Assembly (NCBI RefSeq): GCF_023554255.2
Contig: NZ_JAMJWD020000005.1
Location: 186,001-250,000, forward strand
Source: Phyllobacterium sp. 21LDTY02-6
Lineage (GTDB): Bacteria; Pseudomonadota; Alphaproteobacteria; Rhizobiales; Rhizobiaceae
Length of the DNA stretch: 64,000 nucleotides
Direction of reading: 5' to 3'
Shown here: one piece after another, positions 16,667-25,984 of the stretch
Numbering within the stretch: the stretch's first letter is position 1
Layout of the letters: every line of letters starts with the position of its first letter
Program-made: the position numbers and the translations under genes
Notes under the pieces: generated by a model
Told to the model about the DNA's origin: nothing
Database searches by the model: none
The model's input: the letters and a program-made list of their open reading frames with translations, nothing else

Positions 16667-17983
16667 ATGACAGAAATTGCCGCGTCGTCAATAGACAGTC
16701 GAGACGTGCCGACCACTATGTCTACTGCCGACGGCGATGAATATGTCCAGGGGCGACGGGTCGTTGTGCTGCTTGTCGCACTGTTTCTTGTCAGCGTTAC
16801 GTCGCAGGTCGATCGGATGCTTCCTTTCGTCCTGGCCGAGTCAATCAAGAAGGATCTAAACCTGAGCGATACGCAGGTGGGCTTGCTGACAGGCATCGCC
16901 TTTGCGGTGTGCTATACGCTCTTGTCGATGCCGCTCGCCCGTGCTGCCGATCGAGGCTCGCCGCGCTTCGTCCTGATCCTGTGCATCGTGCTCTGGACCG
17001 CGATGACGGCGCTCGGCGGGCTCGCCATGAGTTTCTTGTTCCTCGCTTTTACACGCTTCGGCGTCGCCTTTGGCGAGGCCGGCGGCACGCCCTCCAGCCA
17101 CGCGATCATTGCTCGCAAAGTCGCGCCCGAGCGCCGCGGCCTGGCACTGGGCATTTTCTCCATGGGCATTCCGCTCGGCACCATGGTGGGCTTCGGAGCA
17201 GGCGGTGCGATCGGCGACGCCCTCGGCTGGCGCACAGCACTCGTCGGCGCCGGCGCCCTTGGGCTGCTGATCGCCCTGCTGGCGCTCATCGTCATAGGAC
17301 CGACCCCGCCGCTCAGGCGCCCGGCGGCCAATAGCGAGCCCTTCCTGCGGGCGAGCCTGCAATTGCTTTCCTCCCCGGCATTCCGTTGGCTGTTCATCGG
17401 GTCGATCGCACTCGGTTTCGCTGCGGCTCCGTTCTATGCATTTGCCGTTCCCTTTCTCATCCGCACCCACGGCTTCAGCGCCAGCGAGGCCGGACTGGCG
17501 TTCGGGCTGCTGCAAGGCCTGATGGGGATAGTCGGGACGCTGGTGGGCGGGCGCTTGTTCGATCGCGCGGTGCACTCCGGTACCGGCCGGGTCCTTGGGC
17601 CGCCCGCCATCCTCTTCATGATCGCAAGCTTGACGACGTCTGCCGCTTTGTTCGCGCCGGTCGGCTGGCTTTCCATCCTCCTCTTCGTACCCGGCATGCT
17701 CTCCTTCGCGTTTCTGCTGCCCTGGTGCTTCGGCGCCGCACATATGGTGGCCGGCAAGGGCAAGGAGGCGATGGCGACGAGCCTCGCAATGGTCGGCTCC
17801 GGCCTTCTCGGCCCAGCACTCGGTCCCCTGATCGTTGGAATCATCAGCGACTCCGCGACAGCAGCGCAAGTGCCGAACGGTCTTGGGATCGGTTTGCTCA
17901 TCGTCCCGATGGCGAGCATCCTGACCGGAATCGCCATGCTGATTGCAAACCAGCGGATTGCTGCCGTGTTCGGCAATAAATGA
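16667..17983 (+). CDS. MFS transporter
   Basis: About 438 residues with 12 predicted membrane segments. The segment-1 to segment-2 region (VDRMLPFVLAESIKKDLNLSDTQVGLLTG) and the ARAADRGSPRFVLI loop are typical of the spinster/ACS-like major facilitator group, which carry organic anions, aromatic acids or lipids. The ATG at 16667 has GGGAA nine bases upstream; the frame is open further upstream but overlaps the AraC start region. It is divergent from the AraC regulator. The substrate is not readable from the sequence. Confidence 0.87.
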   Translation: MTEIAASSIDSRDVPTTMSTADGDEYVQGRRVVVLLVALFLVSVTSQVDRMLPFVLAESIKKDLNLSDTQVGLLTGIAFAVCYTLLSMPLARAADRGSPRFVLILCIVLWTAMTALGGLAMSFLFLAFTRFGVAFGEAGGTPSSHAIIARKVAPERRGLALGIFSMGIPLGTMVGFGAGGAIGDALGWRTALVGAGALGLLIALLALIVIGPTPPLRRPAANSEPFLRASLQLLSSPAFRWLFIGSIALGFAAAPFYAFAVPFLIRTHGFSASEAGLAFGLLQGLMGIVGTLVGGRLFDRAVHSGTGRVLGPPAILFMIASLTTSAALFAPVGWLSILLFVPGMLSFAFLLPWCFGAAHMVAGKGKEAMATSLAMVGSGLLGPALGPLIVGIISDSATAAQVPNGLGIGLLIVPMASILTGIAMLIANQRIAAVFGNK

Positions 17984-18013
17984 TGGCCACGGCCGCAATA
18001 GAAAGATCACTCC

Positions 18014-18640
18014 ATGCAAGATCCAACACCTGACAGCTACGCCCCAACAGCCGCGTCCATGCCTCATTGCCAGCGCATGACGGAAACTGCCGGCTTCTTC
18101 CGGGCGTGGCTTAAAAACCCGATGCGCGTCGCCGCCATTGCGCCATCATCGAGCACGCTTGCCAAGCTGATTACCTCCGAAATCTCTCATGATACTGGGC
18201 CGGTAATTGAATTGGGCCCTGGAACCGGCGCGTTCACGCGTGCCCTGATCGCTCGGGGCGTCAGGCAGGAAGACCTCGCCCTGGTCGAGTTCGGGTCCGA
18301 ATTCGCCGCCGCACTCGAACTCCATTATCCGCGAGCACGCATGCTCCAGATGGACGCCGCCCGCCTGAGGACCATCGATATCTTCGGCGGGAGGCCGGCC
18401 GGCGCCGTCGTCAGCGGACTGCCCTTGCTGTCAATGCCGCCCCGGAAGGTGATGGCGATTTTGACAGGCGCGTTCCGCAAGATGACGCCGGACGGCGCCT
18501 TCTATCAATTCACCTATGGCCCCCGTTGCCCGGTTCCACGCAGATTGCTTGATCATCTCGGCCTCGAGGCGGTGCGGATCGGCGGTACGCTGGCCAACCT
18601 TCCGCCCGCGGCGGTTTACAGGATCAGGCGCAGACATTGA
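18014..18640 (+). CDS. Phospholipid N-methyltransferase-like SAM-dependent methyltransferase
   Basis: 208 residues. The N-terminal FFRAWLKNPMRVAAIAPSSSTLA block and the SAM motif VIELGPGTGAFTRAL at about residues 65-79 match the rhizobial PmtA-like family, which methylates phosphatidylethanolamine towards phosphatidylcholine. The later VVSGLPLLSMPPRK and FYQFTYGPRCPVPRR segments also fit that group. It follows the MFS gene by 30 bp on the same strand. An rRNA-adenine-methylase-like member of the same fold is a weaker alternative. Confidence 0.75.
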   Translation: MQDPTPDSYAPTAASMPHCQRMTETAGFFRAWLKNPMRVAAIAPSSSTLAKLITSEISHDTGPVIELGPGTGAFTRALIARGVRQEDLALVEFGSEFAAALELHYPRARMLQMDAARLRTIDIFGGRPAGAVVSGLPLLSMPPRKVMAILTGAFRKMTPDGAFYQFTYGPRCPVPRRLLDHLGLEAVRIGGTLANLPPAAVYRIRRRH

Positions 18641-18702
18641 GCTCGCGGTGCGAGAACCCAACATTCTCGGGCTCTGTTGCAAGCCAATCGCGTATGCCAG
18701 GC

Positions 18703-19101
18703 TTAGCGCGATCCGAACCGCGCTTTTGCAGCATCGGTAAAAGGCATAAACAGGCTGACGGCGGAGCCTTCGGGATCGCGGACCTGGAATGTGCGATTGC
18801 CCCAGGGCAAAAGCTTGGGCTCATGCACTATATCAGCCTTATCTTTGAGCCTTTCGAACGCAGCGTCGATGTCGTCGACCATGAATTCGAGGATCGCGGT
18901 GCGGTTAGCGCACGGCTCCGAACTCCCCGGGCTGAACAGTGCCACTGTCTCCGCACTGCCGATTGCCAAGGTGCCACCAGCGGTGACAATTTCGGCGAAC
19001 TGCGGCGCGAGCCAGGTGGCAGCTGTTTCTGTCATCATCTCATAGAACGCCACCATGGCTTTGATATCGGCGGCGATGAGACGGACGGACGCGAATTTCA
19101 T
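18703..19101 (-). CDS. VOC family (glyoxalase/dioxygenase fold) protein
   Basis: 132 residues with the beta-alpha-beta-beta-beta repeat of the vicinal oxygen chelate fold. Features are VRLIAADIKAMVAFYEMM at the start, a central FMVDDIDAAFERLKD, and the final WGNRTFQVRDPEGSAVSLF with the Glu position of the metal site occupied. Function ranges from isomerase to antibiotic-binding protein; nothing here decides it. It is convergent with the methyltransferase before it and borders a region of decayed genes. Confidence 0.82.
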   Translation of the reverse strand: MKFASVRLIAADIKAMVAFYEMMTETAATWLAPQFAEIVTAGGTLAIGSAETVALFSPGSSEPCANRTAILEFMVDDIDAAFERLKDKADIVHEPKLLPWGNRTFQVRDPEGSAVSLFMPFTDAAKARFGSR

Positions 19102-19201
19102 GATTTTTCCTTTGATATCGCCGGAGCGTTGATGACAGCTTGTGCATGGCCCGCTTGTAGCGCAATCAAGTTGCCACCATGATGTCAGCAGGTGTCACAC
19201 G

Positions 19202-19435
19202 GCCAGCGACATGATGGCCGCTCCCCTCAGCACGCTTGCCGGCGGGAAGCAGCAGTCATCCTCACCGATCAAAAGTCGCTCGACATCCCGCCATCAGGCC
19301 GATGAACCCGATGACGCTCACGCGCGCTCCCAACTGATAGCCGGTCAGGATTCCGCAACTTCGATTGCCTATGGCGTGGGATACGAAAGCCCGAACCAGT
19401 TCCGTCGGGAAGATGCCGGCCTGTTTGGACGGATG
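19202..19435 (+). pseudogene. Remnant of an AraC-type regulator (C-terminal helix-turn-helix)
   Basis: The frame contains ARSQLIAGQDSATSIAYGVG then YESPNQFRREDAGLFG, a clear match to the second helix-turn-helix of AraC regulators. It is close to the corresponding part of the regulator at 15579-16613 (VGYESPSQFSREYSRMFG). The preceding sequence no longer encodes the rest of the domain and the frame runs on into non-matching sequence. This is a fragment only. Confidence 0.6.
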
Positions 19436-19483
19436 TGTTGCAAATATCGGTTAGGAGGAAGCTCCGCTTACCGCCGGACGCAA

Positions 19484-19711
19484 TTATGCAGTGAGTTCGT
19501 CCCAATCTTGCGCAACTATGGTGCACGTCGATTTCATTTCCGCACACAGCGCATTGGCAATGTCGACGTCGAACCCCTCGAGCGTACCATCGGCTTTAAG
19601 GGAATTGAATGGCGGGTAAGCACCCTCGGTTGCGATGCGGATCTCCTGAGCGCCAGCACATGATGCAAAAGCGACAGCGGCCAAAGCAGTTACCAATATT
19701 CGTTTCTTCAT
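19484..19711 (-). pseudogene. Truncated periplasmic amino-acid-binding protein (ABC family 3)
   Basis: 75 residues: a signal peptide (MKKRILVTALAAVAFASCAGA) followed by EIRIATEGAYPPFNSLKADG and LEGFDVDIANAL, the standard N-terminus of lysine/arginine/ornithine-type solute-binding proteins, which are normally about 250 residues. After AQDWDELTA the frame stops, so about 70% of the gene is missing. The AraC remnant faces it directly, so a deletion has probably joined the two. Confidence 0.75.
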
Positions 19712-19870
19712 GTTCCATCCTCTTTTGGTGAAGCATCTTGTGCTTCCTCGCCAGCGTAGCGAAAGTCGCGGACTTGCCCAGAGATTTTTCAGATTTGTCC
19801 TGCTCCTCAGTCCGACTACCGGCGAGCGAAGGGTATCGCGCGGTTCTTAGACTCAAGGTCCAGGGTAAGA

Positions 19871-21553
19871 TCAGATTATCTTGCGGGCACGCGGGTCGGG
19901 AATGGGCACGGCTGCCATCAACGCGCGGGTGTATTCGTCCTTTGGCGTTTCGAAAACCTCGCGCCGCTTGCCCGTCTCAACTATCCGGCCCGCTCTCATG
20001 ACGACGACATTATGCGACATGCGCTCAATCACGGCCATGTCATGCGAGATGAAGAGGTAGGCCAATCCCATCGTTTCCTGCAATTCGAGCATCAGATCGA
20101 GAACGCGAGCCCGCACCGATACATCGAGCGCGGCCACGCTTTCGTCTGCAATGATGAGCTTTGGCTCCAGGGCAAGGGCGCGCGCAATGCAGATACGCTG
20201 GCGTTGACCACCGGAAAATTCGTGCGGATAGCGGCTGGCGGCATCAGCCTGCAGGCCGACACGGCGGAGCAGTTCAGCGATGCGATCCTCTCGCTCGCTC
20301 TTGTTGGCGAGACCATGAATAATCAAAGGTTCCGCTATCGCAGCACCGACAGCCATACGCGGGTCCAGCGACGCGTATGGATCCTGAAAGATCATCTGCG
20401 CGGAGCGGCGGATGGGCTGCATCTGGCGCGCGCTCAGGCCGCCAATATGCTTTCCATCGATCACCACATCGCCGGTGAATGGGATCAGGCCGAGTACGGC
20501 CTTGCCGGTCGTCGATTTGCCTGAGCCGCTTTCTCCAACAAGGCCAAGCGTTTCGCCTGGACGAAGCTCGAATGATACGTCTGTAACAGCGGACACTGGT
20601 GGCTTGCCCTTGAATAGCCAACGCGTCGGAGTCCCATAAGTAACGTTAAGATTGCGTACAAGGAGGATTGGCGAACGGTCTGGCACTTCCCCGTGTGCAA
20701 CATCAGAACCGACGCGAGGTGGTCCGTCCGTCCCGGCATGGGCGCCAAGGTGAGGAACGGCGGCAAGCAGTTGTCTCGTGTACAGCTCCGTCGGACGTTC
20801 GAACACCGTCAGGGCACTGCCTTGCTCAATGATCCGTCCGTTCTGCATGATTGCAACGCGGTCAGCCATCTCGGCGACCACACCCATATCATGGGTAATC
20901 AGAATGATCGACGCCCCGAATTCCCGCTTCAATTCCCGCATCAATTTGAGGATCTGCGCCTGTACAGTGACATCGAGCGCTGTCGTCGGCTCGTCGGCAA
21001 TCAGGACCTTTGGTCTGCATGAAAGAGCCATCGCGATCATGACCCGTTGGCGCATGCCACCGGAGAGTTCATGCGGATATTGCTTCAGGCGGCGGCCCGG
21101 CTCGGTGATATGAACCGCGTCGAGCATTTGCCGTGCTATCGTTTCAGCCTTGTCGCCCTCGGTCCCCTGATGCTCACGGATCGCTTCGGTAAGTTGCGCT
21201 CCGATTGAAAGCACAGGATTGAGCGACGTCATCGGCTCCTGAAAAACCATGGCGACATCGCCGCCGCGTATGCTCCTCATCGCGTGGTTTGAAAGGTTGG
21301 TCAATTCGCGGTCGGCAAGTTTGATGCTGCCCGAGGCGATTTGGAGCGAGGCCTTGGGCAGCAATTGCATGATCGACAGCGATGTTACGGATTTGCCGGA
21401 GCCGGATTCTCCGGCAATACACAATGTCTCGCCGAGAATGAGATCAAAACTGACGTCCTGAAGAACATGCCGTCGACCTTCCGGCGTGCGGGCGTCCACA
21501 CACAGATCACGTACTGACAGGATTGGCACAGGTACTGGTGCAACAGGTTTCAC
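19871..21553 (-). CDS. Peptide/nickel-type ABC transporter, fused double ATP-binding protein (DppD-DppF type)
   Basis: 560 residues with two complete ATPase domains. The first has Walker A GESGSGKS, signature LSGGMRQR and Walker B VLIADEPTTALD. The second has GESGSGKSTTGKAVLG, SGGQRQR and LIIADESVAALD (Asp-Glu-Ser rather than Glu-Pro). Each domain ends in the oligopeptide family tail. It energises uptake through the two permeases at 24.2-26.0 kb. The start overlaps the formamidase stop by four bases. It is the last gene of the operon that begins with the AmiC-like gene at 27.7 kb. Confidence 0.9.
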   Translation of the reverse strand: MKPVAPVPVPILSVRDLCVDARTPEGRRHVLQDVSFDLILGETLCIAGESGSGKSVTSLSIMQLLPKASLQIASGSIKLADRELTNLSNHAMRSIRGGDVAMVFQEPMTSLNPVLSIGAQLTEAIREHQGTEGDKAETIARQMLDAVHITEPGRRLKQYPHELSGGMRQRVMIAMALSCRPKVLIADEPTTALDVTVQAQILKLMRELKREFGASIILITHDMGVVAEMADRVAIMQNGRIIEQGSALTVFERPTELYTRQLLAAVPHLGAHAGTDGPPRVGSDVAHGEVPDRSPILLVRNLNVTYGTPTRWLFKGKPPVSAVTDVSFELRPGETLGLVGESGSGKSTTGKAVLGLIPFTGDVVIDGKHIGGLSARQMQPIRRSAQMIFQDPYASLDPRMAVGAAIAEPLIIHGLANKSEREDRIAELLRRVGLQADAASRYPHEFSGGQRQRICIARALALEPKLIIADESVAALDVSVRARVLDLMLELQETMGLAYLFISHDMAVIERMSHNVVVMRAGRIVETGKRREVFETPKDEYTRALMAAVPIPDPRARKII

Positions 21554-22494
21554 GCGAACACGATCCTCGGGAAGTAGAACGAAACCACCCAGTTGGGCGC
21601 GTCAACGATTTCGCTGATCCGCAGATCGCCGCAGGCCGAGCAGAGCAGATAGGCGTCGATCGGGTTCAGATCGTGCTCGGCACCCAGCAGATCGATCATA
21701 CGCATCAGGCTTTCGCGGGCCCCTGTCATAAGATCAGGTCCAATACCTGTCGTCACCTCATAGCCCGCACCATCAAGATGGCGGGTGACAGGCTCTGTCG
21801 TCGTAAACCGTGGACTTTTCAACCTGGCGTCCTTGACGAGTTCGATAGTGGCCTCGACTTCCATTTGGCTTTCGATGGCCGTTCCGCAAACTTCGCCATC
21901 GCCCTGCGCCGCATGCGTGTCGCCAATCGAAAACAGCGCGCCTTCGACTTCCACTGGAAGATAAAGCGTTACGCCGGCCGTCAGATCTCGGATATCGAGA
22001 TTGCCACCAACCTGCCGCGGTGGCACCACCGAGTGCAATCCAGGTTCGGCGGGAGCAACGCCGATAGTGCCGGCAAAGGGCTTCAGGGGAACGCGCCCAC
22101 CCGGACCATAAAGCGCCGGTGTCATGGCGACAGGGTCATACGTCCACATATGCAAAGCTGGTTCCTCAAACTGATCTGCAAGCAGGCCGAATCCTGGAAT
22201 ATTAGCGGTCCAGCCGAGACCTGAAGGAACGAAGCGGCGAAGTGTAACCTTTAGCGCATCACCTGGTACGGCTCCCTCCACGTAGACTGGACCCGTAACG
22301 GGATTGATCTTGCCGAAGTCGAGATTGGCAAGCGTTTCAAGCGTTGCACCCTTGCCGAGTTGTCCACCGGAGGAGTCCAGACATTCAAAATGGATTGTCT
22401 CGCCGGCCTTGGCGACAAGAGCAGGCTCGAAGTCGCGGTTCCAACCGAAATGATGTCTCGCGCGATGGATGGTGTGGGTGCAGGCAACGCACAT
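21550..22494 (-). CDS. Acetamidase/formamidase family amidohydrolase
   Basis: 314 residues. HHFGWNRDFEPALVAKAGETIHFE at the start, GPVYVEGAVPGDALKVTLRRF, and the GDTHAAQGDGEVCGTAIE block carry the metal-binding His/Asp/Glu pattern of the FmdA_AmdA family. These enzymes hydrolyse formamide, acetamide or related small amides to ammonia and acid. It lies between the ABC ATPase and the substrate-binding protein, in an operon whose first two genes encode an AmiC/AmiR-type amide sensor. That supports an amide as the imported and degraded substrate. The precise amide is unknown. Confidence 0.9.
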   Translation of the reverse strand: MCVACTHTIHRARHHFGWNRDFEPALVAKAGETIHFECLDSSGGQLGKGATLETLANLDFGKINPVTGPVYVEGAVPGDALKVTLRRFVPSGLGWTANIPGFGLLADQFEEPALHMWTYDPVAMTPALYGPGGRVPLKPFAGTIGVAPAEPGLHSVVPPRQVGGNLDIRDLTAGVTLYLPVEVEGALFSIGDTHAAQGDGEVCGTAIESQMEVEATIELVKDARLKSPRFTTTEPVTRHLDGAGYEVTTGIGPDLMTGARESLMRMIDLLGAEHDLNPIDAYLLCSACGDLRISEIVDAPNWVVSFYFPRIVFA

Positions 22495-22562
22495 GGCAGT
22501 TCTCCAGATGATTGAGTCTCAATCCCCGGACCTTTTCCGCCCGGGGATCACGCGAAATGCGA

Positions 22563-24182
22563 TTACTGCTTCACGTAGATGGCGTCGTAGTTGATGACGC
22601 GTGTTGGATCGATATAGATGTTATCGGCCCCGCCCATGCGCAGCGACTTGGCAACGACGCGACGCTCGTTGATAAGCGGAATCCAGGGAGCATCGGCCAT
22701 GATATCCGTGAATATCTTGCCCCATGTGGCCGAGCGTTCGGCCACCTTGGCCGGATCAGACATCGAATCCGCAGCAACGGCCCGCTTGTCGATATCCTGA
22801 TTGCAATACCAGGACCAATTCCACCCACCAGCTACGGCGCCGGAGCAGCCGAGGATTGGTCCGTAGAAATTCGACGGGTCCGGAAAGTCTGCGATCCAGG
22901 CCATACCGCCGGACCAGATCATTGGTGCTTCACCCTCGGTCCCGCCTGCAGCGATAACGTTGGCTTGCGCCAAGGCGCGAACTTCGGCCTTCACGCCGAC
23001 AGCCGCCAAATCTTGCTGAACTGCCTGTGCTATCCGCGGCTGGGGATCTGTGTTGGTGGAGTAGAGCACGGTTTCGAAGCCGGTTGGGAACCCCGCTTCC
23101 GCCAACAGCGCCTTGGCCTTTTCAACATCATAGGCATAGCCGGTAAAGCTCTTGTCATAGCCCGGCATCAGCGGCGGAAGCGGCTGGCTCGCCGCCGTTG
23201 CACGACCATTCAGGATGCGCGTAATGCGATCCTTATTGATTGCCATGTTGAGCGCCTGGCGAACCTTAAGGTTGTCGAGAGGCTTCACCTTCGTGTTCAA
23301 CGTAATGTATCCGGTTTGAAGTTGTTGCCCGTCCACAATCATCTTCGGACCGTCGGCAGAGTTCTTGATCTCGAGAAACTTGGCTGGAGGTATGCCGTCG
23401 CCGGCGATGTCAACTTCGCCCTTCTGCAGCCGTAACAGTGCCACAAGCGGCTCTTGGCCCACTTCGACCGTAAACTTGTCGATGTGAGGCATGTCCTTGA
23501 CGAAATAATCCGGATTGCGTTCAAAGACGAGGTGCTGGCCAATTGTCCAATCCTTAAGGATAAACGTACCAGAACCGACTGGTTTCTTGCCAAAATCCCC
23601 GCCCGCGGCCTCGACTGCCTCATGCGGAACAACGGAAGCAAAATTGATTGCGAGGACGTGGAGGAACGTGGCGTCTGGCCGGGACAGGTGGAAGGTTACC
23701 GTCGAATCATCTGGCGCTGTAATACCCTCCAACGTCGTCGTCTTGCCAGCTGTGACGTCTTCAAACCCCTTGATCGCCCCGAAAAAACCGGCGCCTGGTC
23801 CTTGAGTCTTTGGATTTACAGCCCGTTCGATCGAATACTTCACATCGGAGGCCACGACTTCCCGGCCGTTCGTAAACTTCACACCCTTGCGAAGCTTGAA
23901 GGTGTAAGTGAGGCCATCATCCGAAACCTCGAACGTTTCGGCGAGCGATGGAACCAGATTGGCCGTCCCCGGTTCATAATCCATCAGCCGCGAATAGAGA
24001 CTCTTGATCATCGACCAGTTGACCCAGTCGTACCCGATCGCTGGATCAAGGGTGGCGATGTCGTCCTTATAGGTAACGATGATATCGCCGCCTTGTTGTG
24101 GCGTATCCTGCGCAAACGAAGGCAATGGCGCAAGCGCGAGTACCGTCGCAATTGTTGTGTTTCGAAGCCAGCTTTTGAACAT
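22563..24182 (-). CDS. ABC transporter substrate-binding protein, peptide/nickel type (SBP family 5)
   Basis: 539 residues with a Sec signal peptide (TIATVLALAPLPSFAQ). The family 5 signature region is visible: ATLDPAIGYDW, YEPGTANLVPSLAETFEVSDDGLTYTFKLRKGVKF and SVTFHLSRPDATFL-like. It delivers the ligand from the periplasm to the DppB/DppC-type permeases encoded just upstream. Family 5 proteins bind oligopeptides, opines, nickel-chelates or other amidated compounds. The formamidase in the operon suggests a small amide or a peptide-like amide. Confidence 0.9.
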   Translation of the reverse strand: MFKSWLRNTTIATVLALAPLPSFAQDTPQQGGDIIVTYKDDIATLDPAIGYDWVNWSMIKSLYSRLMDYEPGTANLVPSLAETFEVSDDGLTYTFKLRKGVKFTNGREVVASDVKYSIERAVNPKTQGPGAGFFGAIKGFEDVTAGKTTTLEGITAPDDSTVTFHLSRPDATFLHVLAINFASVVPHEAVEAAGGDFGKKPVGSGTFILKDWTIGQHLVFERNPDYFVKDMPHIDKFTVEVGQEPLVALLRLQKGEVDIAGDGIPPAKFLEIKNSADGPKMIVDGQQLQTGYITLNTKVKPLDNLKVRQALNMAINKDRITRILNGRATAASQPLPPLMPGYDKSFTGYAYDVEKAKALLAEAGFPTGFETVLYSTNTDPQPRIAQAVQQDLAAVGVKAEVRALAQANVIAAGGTEGEAPMIWSGGMAWIADFPDPSNFYGPILGCSGAVAGGWNWSWYCNQDIDKRAVAADSMSDPAKVAERSATWGKIFTDIMADAPWIPLINERRVVAKSLRMGGADNIYIDPTRVINYDAIYVKQ

Positions 24183-24210
24183 TTTGTTCCCCTTTTTTGA
24201 TTGTCAGAAT

Positions 24211-25131
24211 TTAGCGTGCGCGAATGCGCGGATCGATAAGCGGTGCAATAGTGTCCGCTACAAGATTGCCGAGGACGATGGCGAGCGCTGAAACGAGCGT
24301 CACGCCCATGATGATCGGGATATCGACCTGCTGTATCGCCTGCCAGGCGAGCTGACCGATACCGGGCCATCCATAAACGGCTTCGACAACCACAACGCCG
24401 CCCATGAACTGGCCAATATCAATTCCGATCATCGCAATGATGGGCAGCATGGCATTCGGGAGGGCATGCCGCAGGATAATCCGCGCGGACGATAGACCCT
24501 TGGCGCGGGCGGTCCTGACGTAATCCTGATTGAGGACGTCGATCATGGCCGAGCGTACCATGCGTGCGTACCAGCCCGCGCCAAGAATACCAAGTGTCAT
24601 TGCCGGCAAAACCACATGCGCTGGCGTACCGAACCCGCTCATCGGGAACCAGCCAAGTGTCACTGCAAATACATAAAGAAGGAGCAGGGCAACGACGAAT
24701 TGGGGAGCGGAAACACCAATAAACGATGCCATCATGACGGCCCTGTCGATCACGCCTCCGCGGCGAAGCGCTGCAATGATGCCGAATGTGAGCCCAAGGA
24801 CGACTTCCAGCAGAATGCCTGCCGCCATCAAAACAAGTGTGGCTGGGATACGGGCCGCTATCAAAGAGCCTACATCTGTTTTCTGCGCATAGGAGCGGCC
24901 AAGATCACCATGTGCGATACCCTGCAGATAGGCCCAGAATTGAACCAGCAATGGTTGGTCAAGACCAAGCTCACGCCGGATATTGGCAACCGTCTGTGCG
25001 GTCGCACTGCGACCGGCGATCATCCGTGCCGGGTCGGCTGGCAGGGCATAAAGCAGCAGGAACGTGATCGCCGCAACACCAAGCAAGATCAACGCGGTTT
25101 GCACAAGGCGGCGCAGAACGAGGAGTACCAT
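24211..25131 (-). CDS. ABC transporter permease, DppB type
   Basis: About 306 residues from MVLLVLRRLVQTALILLGVA, with six membrane segments. The DppB/OppB hallmarks are LPADPARMIAG after the first segment and the EAA-loop region RTARAKGLSSARIILRHALPNAMLP. The frame stays open further upstream, but ATG 25131 follows the stop of the DppC-type gene by one base (TGA-T-ATG), the natural coupled start. It forms the channel with the next gene's product. Confidence 0.9.
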   Translation of the reverse strand: MVLLVLRRLVQTALILLGVAAITFLLLYALPADPARMIAGRSATAQTVANIRRELGLDQPLLVQFWAYLQGIAHGDLGRSYAQKTDVGSLIAARIPATLVLMAAGILLEVVLGLTFGIIAALRRGGVIDRAVMMASFIGVSAPQFVVALLLLYVFAVTLGWFPMSGFGTPAHVVLPAMTLGILGAGWYARMVRSAMIDVLNQDYVRTARAKGLSSARIILRHALPNAMLPIIAMIGIDIGQFMGGVVVVEAVYGWPGIGQLAWQAIQQVDIPIIMGVTLVSALAIVLGNLVADTIAPLIDPRIRAR

Positions 25132-25132
25132 A

Positions 25133-25984
25133 TCAACCGCGCCCTCGCTGCGTCGGATCGAGGATGTCGCGCAATGCATCGCCGACGAGATTGAATGAAA
25201 GTGCCGTCAAAAGAATGATCGCGCCAGGAAAGAACACAAGCCACGGTGCCGCTTGAAAATAACTCTGGCTTTCGAAAATGATATTGCCCCAGGACGGCTG
25301 CGGCGGCTGCACCCCGATGCCGAGAAATGACAACGTTGCTTCCAGCAGCACGGTCGTTGCAATGCCAAGCGTTCCCCAGACAATTGCTGTCGGGATCAGA
25401 TGTGGGAGAATGTGCATGAACAAAATGCGCAAATGTCCCGCACCGAGCGACCGTTCTGCGAGTATGAAATCCCGTTCGACCAGGCCTCGCGTCTCCGTAT
25501 AGACGATCCGCGCTACCTGCACCCAGTTCACCAATGCTATAACCATCGCGACGATCCACAGGCTGGGTCGAAGCAATGCCGCGAGTACGATAGCGAGAAG
25601 AAGGGCGGGAAATGCCATCATCAAATCTGTAAAGCGCATGAGTAGCCCGCCAACGATGCCGCGCAGATACCCGGAGAGAATACCGATGAACAATCCGATC
25701 GCGACGGCGATTCCGTTGGCGACGAGACCGATGACCAAAGATGTGCGAGCACCGAAAAGCATCCGAGAAAACAAATCACGCCCAAGCGTATCGGTTCCGA
25801 GTAGAAATTGGCCGCTCGGCGGCATCGGAGCTCCTTCAAGCGTCAGGCCGTCGAACATCTGATTGTCAGGGCTATAGGGCGCAATAAGAGGCGCTGCGAT
25901 CGCCATTGCCACGACCGTCACAACGACAATGAATCCGAAAAGCGCTGCAGGTTGGCGCAACATGGCTTTTAGTACGTCCATCAA
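25133..25984 (-). CDS. ABC transporter permease, DppC type
   Basis: 283 residues with an N-terminal membrane segment and the DppC motif HLLGTDTLGRDLFSRMLFGARTSL-like (here FLLGTDTLGRDLFSR). It also has an EAA loop (ILAERSLGAGHLRILFMHILP). It partners the DppB-type permease. The start overlaps the stop of the ANTAR regulator gene by four bases. Gene order in the operon is amiC-like, amiR-like, dppC, dppB, binding protein, formamidase, fused ATPase. Confidence 0.9.
   Translation of the reverse strand: MMDVLKAMLRQPAALFGFIVVVTVVAMAIAAPLIAPYSPDNQMFDGLTLEGAPMPPSGQFLLGTDTLGRDLFSRMLFGARTSLVIGLVANGIAVAIGLFIGILSGYLRGIVGGLLMRFTDLMMAFPALLLAIVLAALLRPSLWIVAMVIALVNWVQVARIVYTETRGLVERDFILAERSLGAGHLRILFMHILPHLIPTAIVWGTLGIATTVLLEATLSFLGIGVQPPQPSWGNIIFESQSYFQAAPWLVFFPGAIILLTALSFNLVGDALRDILDPTQRGRG

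Noticed and set aside
16856-18067. A 403-residue minus-strand frame opposite the MFS gene
   Set aside because: Low-complexity Arg/Glu/Gln-rich translation without any motif; the plus-strand MFS protein is clear.
18409-18425. GTCAGCGGAC inside the phospholipid-methyltransferase-like gene, as a third parS-like site
   Set aside because: It has only the ten-base core without the flanking TT and AA of the palindrome and lies in a coding region; chance is likely.
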